In this document: in pieces, positions 1 through 5,078 of the stretch
Layout: every line of letters begins with the position of its first letter
Numbering within the stretch: position 1 is the stretch's first letter
Source of the DNA: Chitinophagales bacterium
GTDB taxonomy: Bacteria; Bacteroidota; Bacteroidia; Chitinophagales; BACL12
NCBI GenBank assembly: GCA_014380545.1
Contig: JACMJP010000003.1
Location: forward strand, 1-5,078
DNA: 5,078 bases
Direction of reading: 5' to 3'
Notes under the pieces: model-generated
Databases searched by the model: none
What the model saw: the letters and a program-made list of their open reading frames with translations, nothing else
Told to the model about the DNA's origin: nothing
Translations under genes and position numbers: made by a program

Positions 1-1
1 C

Positions 2-730
2 GCTTTCGCAAGAGATTTTCAAATGTGGGACATGAATATCGGGGTCTTGTATTTTAGTGCCATATCTTCCATTATGGTCATCAGCATTTTAATGGCAGGA
101 TGGGCAAGTAATAATAAATATTCTTTACTGGGAGCAATGCGCAGTGGAGCACAAATTGTAAGTTATGAATTAAGTGCTGGTTTAGCAATTCTCACAATTA
201 TTATTTTCACCGGCGATCTTTCCATTTCAAAAATTGTAGAATCGCAACAGGATGGCTGGTGGATCTTTAAAGGACATATTCCAGCTATTATTGCATTTGT
301 AATTTTTATTATTGCAGTGACTGCAGAAACAAACCGTGCACCTTTTGATCTTGCTGAAGCAGAAAGTGAGTTAACGGCAGGATTCCATACAGAGTACAGC
401 GGGATGAAATTCGCATTATTTTTTTTAGCAGAGTATGTAAATATATTTATTGTTTGCGCATTGGGGGCTACATTATTTTTGGGCGGGTGGATGCCGTTTC
501 ATATCGGTAACTGGGAAGTATTTAATCATGCAATGGATTACATTCCTTCATCCTTGTGGTTTATTGGAAAAACACTTTTTTTGATATTTGTCATTATGTG
601 GTTCAGATGGACATTCCCGAGATTACGCATTGATCAGTTATTAAATCTGGAATGGAAATATTTATTGCCGATAAGCATGTTCAATTTATTACTGGCAACA
701 TTTATTGCAATTAAAGGATGGTATTTTTGA
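2..730 (+). CDS. nuoH: NADH-quinone oxidoreductase subunit H (NuoH), 5'-truncated by window edge
   Basis: NuoH (mitochondrial ND1 homologue) is the membrane subunit of complex I that forms the quinone cavity and joins the peripheral arm to the proton-pumping arm. The reading frame is open from base 2 and has no start of its own: the ATG codons at 23 and 32 are internal, because family-conserved sequence begins around them (DMNIG, then GWASNNKYSLLGAMRSGAQ). About 242 residues are visible of a family usually 320-360 long, so roughly the first 100 are missing. Visible landmarks, numbered from the codon at base 2, are the SYEL glutamate (about 56), the quinone-site loop ETNRAPFDLAEAESEL with following GFHTEYSGMKF (about 109-137), and AEY (about 143-145). 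Several long hydrophobic stretches fit transmembrane helices, and the C-terminus is the usual RLRIDQLLNLEWKYLLPIS. It is intact to its TGA stop, which abuts a repeat. Identification is very secure. Confidence 0.97.
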   Translation, partial: AFARDFQMWDMNIGVLYFSAISSIMVISILMAGWASNNKYSLLGAMRSGAQIVSYELSAGLAILTIIIFTGDLSISKIVESQQDGWWIFKGHIPAIIAFVIFIIAVTAETNRAPFDLAEAESELTAGFHTEYSGMKFALFFLAEYVNIFIVCALGATLFLGGWMPFHIGNWEVFNHAMDYIPSSLWFIGKTLFLIFVIMWFRWTFPRLRIDQLLNLEWKYLLPISMFNLLLATFIAIKGWYF

Positions 731-758
731 GATGAATAATGAGTGATGAATAATGAGA
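731..758 (+). repeat. Tandem 14-base repeat x2 with stop codons in all frames
   Basis: Units at 731-744 (GATGAATAATGAGT) and 745-758 (GATGAATAATGAGA) match at 13 of 14 positions. They begin immediately after the nuoH TGA. Sixteen bases of it (ATGAATAATGAGTGAT, 732-747) recur exactly at 1344-1359, overlapping the nuoI stop codon. The repeat supplies TGA/TAA triplets in all three forward frames (for example at 733, 737 and 744), so translation running past nuoH would stop at once. Confidence 0.85.
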
Positions 759-834
759 AAAAATAAATAGTTAAAAATAAAAGTATAAGTAAGTCATTTA
801 AGATAAAATCAATTAAGAAATTCAAAAAGAATGG

Positions 835-868
835 TTTTCCCTTTGGGGGAAAGAGAAAAGATAGGGGC
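835..868 (+). repeat. REP-like palindrome plus AGGGGC tail, copy 1
   Basis: A short stem-loop pairs 836-841 (TTTCCC) with 847-852 (GGGAAA), extendable by a T-G wobble (835/853), with loop TTTGG. A purine tail, GAGAAAAGATAGGGGC, follows and ends 5 bases before the nuoI start. From GGGGG to GGGGC it is 24 bases long, as in copy 2, and matches that copy at 21 of 24 positions. No run of T follows the stem, so it does not look like an intrinsic terminator. It resembles the dispersed CCC-TT-GGGGG palindromes I recognise from Bacteroidota genomes; that family assignment is from memory. Confidence 0.7.
863..867 (+). promoter_or_regulatory. Possible ribosome-binding AGGGG before nuoI, within the repeat tail
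   Basis: AGGGG lies 6 bases before the nuoI ATG and is the end of the palindromic repeat's purine tail. Spacing suits a Shine-Dalgarno, but the match to AGGAGG is imperfect and Bacteroidota usually initiate without one, so function is uncertain. Confidence 0.35.
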
Positions 869-873
869 CATTA

Positions 874-1344
874 ATGTTTATTGTCAATTATATAAAAGAT
901 ATTTTTAATGGTGTTAAATCATTATTAACCGGCATGCGCCGAACCGGTTATTATTTTACCCATCATAAAGAGATCATCACTCAACAATATCCTGAAGAAA
1001 AACCAATGCTGGCTGAAAGATTTCGTGGAGAAGTAGTGATGCCGCATGATGAAAATAATGAACATGCCTGCACAGGATGTACAGCTTGTGAATTAGCCTG
1101 CCCGAACGGAACAATTAAAATTGTAACCAAATTTGATATTAATCCTGAAGGCAAAAAGAAAAAAGCAATTGACAAATTTGTATATCACCTTGAATTATGC
1201 ACTATGTGTAACTTATGTATTGTAGCATGCCCGACGGACGCAATTAAAATGGCAAACAATTTTGAACATAGTGTATTTGACAGGAGCCAATTAACGAAAA
1301 TATTAAATAAAGAAGGAAGCAAGATAAGAGAAGGAATAGAATAA
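874..1344 (+). CDS. nuoI: NADH-quinone oxidoreductase subunit I (NuoI), 2x[4Fe-4S] ferredoxin-like
   Basis: NuoI (TYKY homologue) carries clusters N6a and N6b, which relay electrons from the peripheral arm toward the last cluster and quinone. The 156-residue product has two complete CxxCxxCxxxCP motifs: Cys66/69/72/76 (CTGCTACELACP) and Cys109/112/115/119 (CTMCNLCIVACP). The second has Asn where many homologues have Gly after the second Cys. The N-terminal part (residues 1-30, YIKDIFNGVKSLLTGMRRTG) is the amphipathic membrane-contact region typical of NuoI, and RFRGE at 49-53 is the conserved segment before the first motif. The length is normal for short bacterial forms. The ATG at 874 starts exactly at the conserved N-terminus. 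The gene is flanked on both sides by related 140-150 base repeat-bearing gaps, unlike the tight spacing downstream. The stop codon overlaps the first module of the second repeat. Identification is secure. Confidence 0.97.
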   Translation: MFIVNYIKDIFNGVKSLLTGMRRTGYYFTHHKEIITQQYPEEKPMLAERFRGEVVMPHDENNEHACTGCTACELACPNGTIKIVTKFDINPEGKKKKAIDKFVYHLELCTMCNLCIVACPTDAIKMANNFEHSVFDRSQLTKILNKEGSKIREGIE

Positions 1345-1455
1345 TGAATAATGAGTGATCGGTAGTTAGCGAAAATATTTAGAGGTTTATAGATTTCAAA
1401 AATTGTACAAATAAAATCAATTAAATAAAACAACCAAAAAAAAATTAATGAGATG

Positions 1456-1491
1456 TCTCTCCCACTTGGGGGAGAGATAAAAGAGAGGGGC
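1456..1491 (+). repeat. REP-like palindrome plus AGGGGC tail, copy 2
   Basis: An 8-bp perfect stem pairs 1456-1463 (TCTCTCCC) with 1470-1477 (GGGAGAGA), with loop ACTTGG. The tail runs to GAGAGGGGC and ends 3 bases before the nuoJ ATG. Relative to copy 1, a T-A pair (837/851) has become a C-G pair (1459/1474), and a T-G wobble (835/853) has become C-G (1457/1476), so pairing is kept while sequence changes. No T-run follows, which argues against a terminator. Confidence 0.75.
1486..1490 (+). promoter_or_regulatory. Possible ribosome-binding AGGGG before nuoJ, within the repeat tail
   Basis: AGGGG lies 4 bases before the ATG at 1495 and supports that codon as the nuoJ start rather than the upstream in-frame ATG at 1453. 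As before nuoI, it is part of the repeat's tail. Spacing is a little short, and Shine-Dalgarno use is generally weak in Bacteroidota, so the assignment is tentative. Confidence 0.35.
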
Positions 1492-1494
1492 AGT

Positions 1495-2037
1495 ATGACC
1501 GCAAACGACTTCATATTTTATTTATTAGCCGCATTTATTTTGTTGAATGGAATTCTTGCCATGACAACAAAAAAAATATTCCGTTCAGCCATTTTTTTAT
1601 TATTCACATTAATAGGAGTTGCCGGCATTTACTTTTGGATGCACATGGAATTTATTGCTGCGGTACAGATCATAGTGTATGTAGGTGGGATTGTAGTGCT
1701 CATTATTTTTTCCATTTTTCTCACCCAACAGGCAGGAATGGAAATGCCAAAGCCAACATCACGCAGAACTATTTTCTCCATACTGAGTGTTGTGACCGGT
1801 TTTTCTTTAACATATTTATTGATTAATCAGCATACATTCCCGGCAAATTCAAATGAAGTTATAAATGTATCTCCAAATAATATTGGTGAACAAATGCTGG
1901 ATTATGAAAAAACAGGGTTTGCTTTACCTTTTGAAGTGATCAGTATTTTATTATTAGCTGCAATGGTTGGTTGTATTGTCATAGCAATGAAGAAAGAAGA
2001 AGTTAGTAAAAAAGATATAACAGAAACTATTAAATAA
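1495..2037 (+). CDS. nuoJ: NADH-quinone oxidoreductase subunit J (NuoJ)
   Basis: NuoJ (ND6 homologue) is a small membrane subunit next to NuoH and NuoK whose third helix participates in coupling quinone chemistry to proton transfer. With the start at 1495 the product is 180 residues, close to the 184 of E. coli. The family signature AAVQIIVYVGGIVVLIIFSI lies at about residues 55-74, with the conserved Tyr at 62. The C-terminal half has DYEKTGFALPFEVISILLLAAMVG (from about 137), matching the family's last helix. About five hydrophobic helices are visible, followed by a charged tail. An in-frame ATG at 1453 would add 14 residues (MSLPLGGEIKERGS), but these are the translation of the palindromic repeat and not family sequence, so I chose 1495. 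The stop is followed 9 bases later by nuoK. Confidence 0.95.
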   Translation: MTANDFIFYLLAAFILLNGILAMTTKKIFRSAIFLLFTLIGVAGIYFWMHMEFIAAVQIIVYVGGIVVLIIFSIFLTQQAGMEMPKPTSRRTIFSILSVVTGFSLTYLLINQHTFPANSNEVINVSPNNIGEQMLDYEKTGFALPFEVISILLLAAMVGCIVIAMKKEEVSKKDITETIK

Positions 2038-2046
2038 AAAGCAAGA

Positions 2047-2358
2047 GTGGAAATAACCTTATATCATATTTTGTTTTTATCAACTGCACTATTTTTTATT
2101 GGGATTTATGGCTTATTTACCCGCAGAAATATGATCACCATGCTGATGGCGATAGAATTAATTCTGAATAGTGTAAATATCAATTTCGTGGCATTTAATA
2201 AATATTTGTATCCAGAAAATCTGGACGGGGTATTTTTTGTGATCTTCATTATTGCAATTGCTGCCGCAGAAGCTGCCGTTGCAATAGCGATCATTATTAA
2301 TTTATACAGGAGCCACAAAACAATAGATGTTGAAAGTACCGAAGAAATGAAATTCTGA
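2047..2358 (+). CDS. nuoK: NADH-quinone oxidoreductase subunit K (NuoK), GTG start
   Basis: NuoK (ND4L homologue, MrpC-like) is a three-helix subunit of the proton-transfer axis between NuoJ and the antiporter subunits. The 103-residue product matches the family's usual length of about 100. Two buried glutamates known to be important in E. coli (Glu36 and Glu72) correspond to Glu37 (AIELILNSVN) and Glu75 (AAAEAAVAIAI). The family's RRN after helix 1 is at 26-28, and the C-terminal DVESTEEMKF resembles the E. coli tail. The start is GTG at 2047. No ATG is available upstream in frame before the nuoJ stop region, and starting at the next in-frame ATG (codon 29) would delete helix 1. There are 9 bases after nuoJ and 5 before nuoL, indicating one transcript with probable translational coupling. 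Confidence 0.95.
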   Translation: MEITLYHILFLSTALFFIGIYGLFTRRNMITMLMAIELILNSVNINFVAFNKYLYPENLDGVFFVIFIIAIAAAEAAVAIAIIINLYRSHKTIDVESTEEMKF

Positions 2359-2363
2359 AAATA

Positions 2364-4283
2364 ATGAATTATTCAAATTATATTGCCTGGATTCCATTAT
2401 TACCACTGGCAGGTTTTTTAATACTTGGCCTATTCGGGAGAAATTATTTAAAAAATTCGTCCGGCATTATAGCCACTATATTATTACTTGCTTCAACTGT
2501 ATTATCTTTCTTTGCTGCATATAATTATTTTTTTATTGATGGGAAAATTGACGGCATTTATCAATCTCTAAAACCTGTCAATTACGCATGGCTGAAGTTT
2601 ACGGATACACTGAGTATTGATATGGGAATTACGCTCGATCCAATTTCAGTAATGATGATCGTTGTTGTATCTTTTATTTCACTCATGGTACACATTTTCA
2701 GTTTAGGATATATGAAAGGGGAAGAAAGATTTTCTACTTATTATTCCTTCCTGCAATTATTTACATTCTCCATGCTCGGTTTAGTTTTGTCATCCAATTT
2801 ATTTCAACTATATATTTTCTGGGAGTTAGTTGGTGTTTCCTCATTTCTTCTCATTGGATATTATTATGATAAGCCATCCGCAGTTGCTGCAAGTAAAAAA
2901 GCATTTATCGTAACAAGATTTGCCGATTTATTTTTCTTAATAGGAATATTAATTCTTGGATTTACAGCAAACACATTTGATTTTAATACACTGATTCAAT
3001 CACTATCAGCAGAAAATTCTACAATTGTTGCAGGTTCTTTTTTGGGAACTTCAATAATTACCTGGGGGCTTACATTAATATTTATAGGCGGTGCCGGAAA
3101 ATCCGCAATGTTTCCATTACACATATGGTTGCCGGATGCAATGGAAGGCCCTACCCCTGTTTCCGCATTAATTCATGCTGCAACAATGGTTGTGGCTGGT
3201 GTTTTTTTAGTTGCAAGATTATTCCCGGTTTTTGCAATCACGGACTCAGGTGCATTGGAAATTGTAGCATATGTCGGAGCATTCTCCGCATTATTTGCAG
3301 CAATTATTGCATGCACACAAACAGATATTAAAAGAGTACTTGCATATTCTACCATGAGCCAGATAGGTTACATGATGTTTGCATTAGGTATTTCAAATTA
3401 CGGTGAAGATGGCGCAGGATATACTGCAGGTATGTTTCACTTATTTACGCATGCATTTTTTAAATCCTGTTTATTTCTCTGCGCCGGTGCAGTAATTCAT
3501 TTTATTCACAGCAATGAAATGAAAGACATGGGCGGGTTGAGAAAATATATGCCGATAACAAATGTCGCATTCCTATTTGCTTGTCTTGCAATAGCAGGTG
3601 CTCCTCCGTTTGCAGGATTTTTTAGTAAAGAAAGTATTTTACATGCGGCGTATGAAAGTAATATGCTGATTTTTATTATTGCTTTAATTACATCTGCACT
3701 GACAGCATTTTATGTGTTCCGTTTATATTTTTCAATTTTTTGGAATAAAGAGGCACACTTGCATGAAATACATCATGGTGAAGGAACATGGACAATGAAA
3801 ATTCCATTGATCATCCTTGGAGCACTTTCATTATTAGCGGGTTTTATTCCTTTCGGTAATTATGTTTCATCAGACGGAAAAATAATGCACGGACACTTAG
3901 ATATTTTATTTTCTATTACACCGGTTTTATTATCTGTTGCAGGAATTGCTTATGCAGGTTATTTATATATAAAACAAACAGACCGTCCACAAAAAATTGC
4001 AACAGCAATTGGCGGTATTTATACAGCAGCGTATAAAAAGTTTTATATTGATGAAGTTTATATATTTATCACGGAAAAAATCATTTTTAATTTAATAGGC
4101 AGACCGGCAGCATGGATAGATAAAAACATTGTGGATGGGTTTATGAATTTGATCGGAAATACAACAACAAAAATTTCAAACGCAATAAAAGGATTGCAAT
4201 CAGGTAAAGTACAGGGATATGCGCTGTATTTTTTTGGAGGGGTTGTGGGATTGATTTTAATATTTGAGTATTTGTGGAATTAA
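2364..4283 (+). CDS. nuoL: NADH-quinone oxidoreductase subunit L (NuoL), antiporter-like proton pump
   Basis: NuoL (ND5 homologue, MrpA-like) is the distal antiporter-like subunit that pumps protons and clamps the membrane arm with a long C-terminal lateral helix. The product is 639 residues (E. coli 613). Expected charged residues are all present: TM5 Glu154 (IFWELVG), Asp188 (TRFADLF), TM7 Lys246 (GAGKSAMFPLH), His271 (ALIHAATMV), His359 and His363 (FHLFTHAFF), Lys367 (FFKSCLF) and TM12 Lys422 (FFSKES). The residue after that lysine is Glu423, where E. coli has Asp400, a conservative change. WLPDAMEGPTPVSALIHA (255-272) and DIKRVLAYSTMSQIGYM (321-337) are family signatures. The C-terminal amphipathic region covers about 550-600, followed by a last helix at about 617-637, so the protein is complete. 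The start at ATG 2364 follows nuoK by 5 bases with an A-rich leader. Confidence 0.97.
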   Translation: MNYSNYIAWIPLLPLAGFLILGLFGRNYLKNSSGIIATILLLASTVLSFFAAYNYFFIDGKIDGIYQSLKPVNYAWLKFTDTLSIDMGITLDPISVMMIVVVSFISLMVHIFSLGYMKGEERFSTYYSFLQLFTFSMLGLVLSSNLFQLYIFWELVGVSSFLLIGYYYDKPSAVAASKKAFIVTRFADLFFLIGILILGFTANTFDFNTLIQSLSAENSTIVAGSFLGTSIITWGLTLIFIGGAGKSAMFPLHIWLPDAMEGPTPVSALIHAATMVVAGVFLVARLFPVFAITDSGALEIVAYVGAFSALFAAIIACTQTDIKRVLAYSTMSQIGYMMFALGISNYGEDGAGYTAGMFHLFTHAFFKSCLFLCAGAVIHFIHSNEMKDMGGLRKYMPITNVAFLFACLAIAGAPPFAGFFSKESILHAAYESNMLIFIIALITSALTAFYVFRLYFSIFWNKEAHLHEIHHGEGTWTMKIPLIILGALSLLAGFIPFGNYVSSDGKIMHGHLDILFSITPVLLSVAGIAYAGYLYIKQTDRPQKIATAIGGIYTAAYKKFYIDEVYIFITEKIIFNLIGRPAAWIDKNIVDGFMNLIGNTTTKISNAIKGLQSGKVQGYALYFFGGVVGLILIFEYLWN

Positions 4284-4301
4284 TGTAGAGAAATATAAAA
4301 A

Positions 4302-5078
4302 ATGAACTTAAATTTATTAATAGCATTACCAGTGCTCACTGCTTTGGCAGTAGTCTTTTGCAAAGGATTGAAACAGATTCGCACAATTGCATTTATTGGT
4401 TCTGCATTACAATTAATTCTCTGCTGCATTTTATTATGCGCATTTCAAAACGAAAGAGCCACAGGAAATACAGAACAGTTTATTTTTCAGTCAAGTTACG
4501 CATGGTTTCCTTCCTTAAATATTAATTTTCATATCGGAGTGGATGGAATTTCCATTGCAATGATCTTATTAACTGCATGTGTTGTACTTGCAGGAGTTTT
4601 AGTTTCCTGGAAAGAAGAAACCATGAGCAAAGAATTTTTTCTGCTCCTTATTATATTAAGTGCAGGCGCTTATGGTTTTTTTATTTCACTTGATCTGTTC
4701 ACTTTATTTTTCTTTTTGGAAGTTGCTGTTATTCCAAAATTTTTATTGATCGGAATTTGGGGCAGCGGGAAAAAAGAATATTCAGCAATGAAACTGGCTT
4801 TAATGCTGATGGGTGGAAGTGCCTTGGTATTTGTCGGTATTTTGGGGACTTATTATAGTGCTGAATATAGATGGATTTTTCATACATTCGATTTAAGAGG
4901 TATTTCAGAGATTGAAGTTCCCTACGAAGATCAACTTATATTTTTTCCTTTTTTATTTCTGGGCTTCGGAATATTCGGTGCATTATTTCCATTTCATACA
5001 TGGGTGCCTGATGGTCACTCATCTGCACCAACAGCAGCATCTATGTTTCTTGCAGGAATATCCATGAAGCTTGGTGGC
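4302..5078 (+). CDS. nuoM: NADH-quinone oxidoreductase subunit M (NuoM), 3'-truncated by window edge; TM7 lysine replaced
   Basis: NuoM (ND4 homologue, MrpD-like) is the middle antiporter-like proton-pumping subunit. The frame opens at ATG 4302, 18 bases after nuoL with an A-rich leader, and stays open to the window end, giving 259 residues of about 500. Family landmarks are GVDGISIAMILL (79-90), FFFLEVAVIPKFLLIGIWG (136-154) with TM5 Glu140 equivalent to E. coli Glu144, and FPFHTWVPDGHSSAPTAAS (229-247). Lys256 (ISMKLGG) matches E. coli Lys265. At the position of the key TM7 lysine (E. coli Lys234, five residues before the PxHxW proline) there is Phe225 in the context GFGIFGALFPFH, and no lysine occurs between residues 165 and 255. 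An extra lysine, Lys146, sits in TM5 six residues after Glu140. The paralogous NuoL just upstream keeps its lysine. The family assignment is secure; the effect on pumping is unknown. Confidence 0.95.
   Translation, partial: MNLNLLIALPVLTALAVVFCKGLKQIRTIAFIGSALQLILCCILLCAFQNERATGNTEQFIFQSSYAWFPSLNINFHIGVDGISIAMILLTACVVLAGVLVSWKEETMSKEFFLLLIILSAGAYGFFISLDLFTLFFFLEVAVIPKFLLIGIWGSGKKEYSAMKLALMLMGGSALVFVGILGTYYSAEYRWIFHTFDLRGISEIEVPYEDQLIFFPFLFLGFGIFGALFPFHTWVPDGHSSAPTAASMFLAGISMKLGG

Larger units (their letters stand above)
731..873 (+). repeat. Composite intergenic repeat, copy 1 (nuoH-nuoI gap)
   Basis: This 143-base non-coding gap is AT-rich and has stops in every forward frame. In order it holds a tandem repeat of about 14 bases (731-758), an A-rich spacer, the 14-mer ATAAAATCAATTAA (803-816), and a hairpin with a purine tail (835-868) ending 5 bases before the nuoI ATG. 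The same parts recur in the same order between nuoI and nuoJ. The spacers have diverged in sequence but are similar in length: the first module starts 71 bases before the 14-mer here and 67 bases before it in copy 2. I see no convincing Bacteroidota promoter (TTG-about 19-TAnnTTTG) and no U-tract terminator. The most economical reading is a dispersed genomic repeat inserted in the operon, or a local duplication. That is inference. Confidence 0.7.
1344..1494 (+). repeat. Composite intergenic repeat, copy 2 (nuoI-nuoJ gap)
   Basis: The nuoI-nuoJ gap repeats the arrangement of the nuoH-nuoI gap. ATGAATAATGAGTGAT at 1344-1359 is identical to 732-747, ATAAAATCAATTAA at 1411-1424 is identical to 803-816, and a palindrome with purine tail occupies 1456-1491. 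The first module begins on the last base of the nuoI TAA codon and again places stops in all three frames. The spacers (1360-1410 and 1425-1455) are A/T-rich and do not align well with copy 1. A TAGATTTC at 1390-1397 resembles a Bacteroidota -7 box but differs in its last base and lacks a matching -33 TTG. I see no gene here on either strand. Confidence 0.7.

Noticed and set aside
634..825. Reverse-strand open frame across the nuoH end and the gap
   Set aside because: It overlaps conserved nuoH antisense, its product is low-complexity and rich in Leu/Ile/Phe, and no family is recognisable.
835..868. Hairpin between nuoH and nuoI as an intrinsic terminator
   Set aside because: The stem is short and is followed by a purine tail, not a run of T. 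The next gene belongs to the same complex, and the same structure recurs before nuoJ.
1360..1400. Promoter in the nuoI-nuoJ gap (TAGATTTC at 1390-1397)
   Set aside because: The last base of the TAnnTTTG box does not match and there is no TTG at the proper upstream distance, so in AT-rich DNA this is expected by chance.
1185..1514. Reverse-strand open frame of 109 codons over the nuoI end and the gap
   Set aside because: It is antisense to the cysteine motifs of nuoI and to the palindrome. The product has no recognisable domain and is best explained as a shadow of AT-rich coding sequence.
2106..2318. Reverse-strand 70-codon frame opposite nuoK
   Set aside because: It is fully antisense to nuoK, and its Ala/Ile-rich content mirrors nuoK's codons.
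3125..3331. Cys-rich 68-codon frame inside nuoL (+ strand, other frame)
   Set aside because: The cysteines arise from out-of-frame reading of Ala/Val/Met codons in a strongly conserved part of nuoL; it is not a real small protein.
4281..4301. Possible regulatory element in the nuoL-nuoM gap
   Set aside because: There are only 18 non-coding bases, with an A-rich leader and no palindrome or copy of the repeat seen upstream.

Overview
The window is a stretch of a NADH:quinone oxidoreductase (respiratory complex I, nuo) operon. All genes lie on the + strand in the canonical order nuoH (5' end cut off) - nuoI - nuoJ - nuoK - nuoL - nuoM (3' end cut off). The DNA is AT-rich (mid-30s percent G+C by eye). 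Start codons are mostly preceded by A-rich leaders without a good Shine-Dalgarno, and two intergenic hairpins of the 'CCC-TTGGGGG-AGAG...AGGGGC' kind are present. Together with the protein sequences, this suggests a member of the Bacteroidota, probably Chitinophagales/Sphingobacteriales-like. That placement is an inference from composition and recognition, not from a search.

Layout: nuoH ends at 730. A 143-base non-coding gap follows (731-873), then nuoI (874-1344), then a second non-coding gap of 150 bases (1345-1494), then nuoJ (1495-2037). From there the genes are packed tightly: nuoK starts 9 bases after nuoJ with a GTG codon, nuoL starts 5 bases after nuoK, and nuoM starts 18 bases after nuoL and runs off the window. 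The two long gaps flanking nuoI are built from the same parts in the same order: a stop-codon-rich AATAATGAGTGAT repeat at the upstream gene's end, a shared 14-mer, and a palindrome with a purine tail ending in AGGGGC 4-6 bases before the next start codon. The two palindromes differ by compensatory changes.

Function: NuoI carries the two 4Fe-4S clusters (N6a/N6b) that pass electrons toward quinone. NuoH forms the membrane side of the quinone cavity and the start of the proton-coupling axis. NuoJ and NuoK continue that axis, and NuoL and NuoM are the antiporter-like proton-pumping subunits. Essentially all catalytic residues expected in the visible parts are present. The exception is the TM7 lysine of NuoM (E. 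coli Lys234), which is a phenylalanine here, while the partner TM5 glutamate and the TM8 lysine are kept.

I found no new gene system, mobile element with a transposase, RNA gene or CRISPR array. The points worth a second look are the paired composite intergenic repeats around nuoI, with their consequence for the nuoJ start, and the lysine replacement in NuoM.
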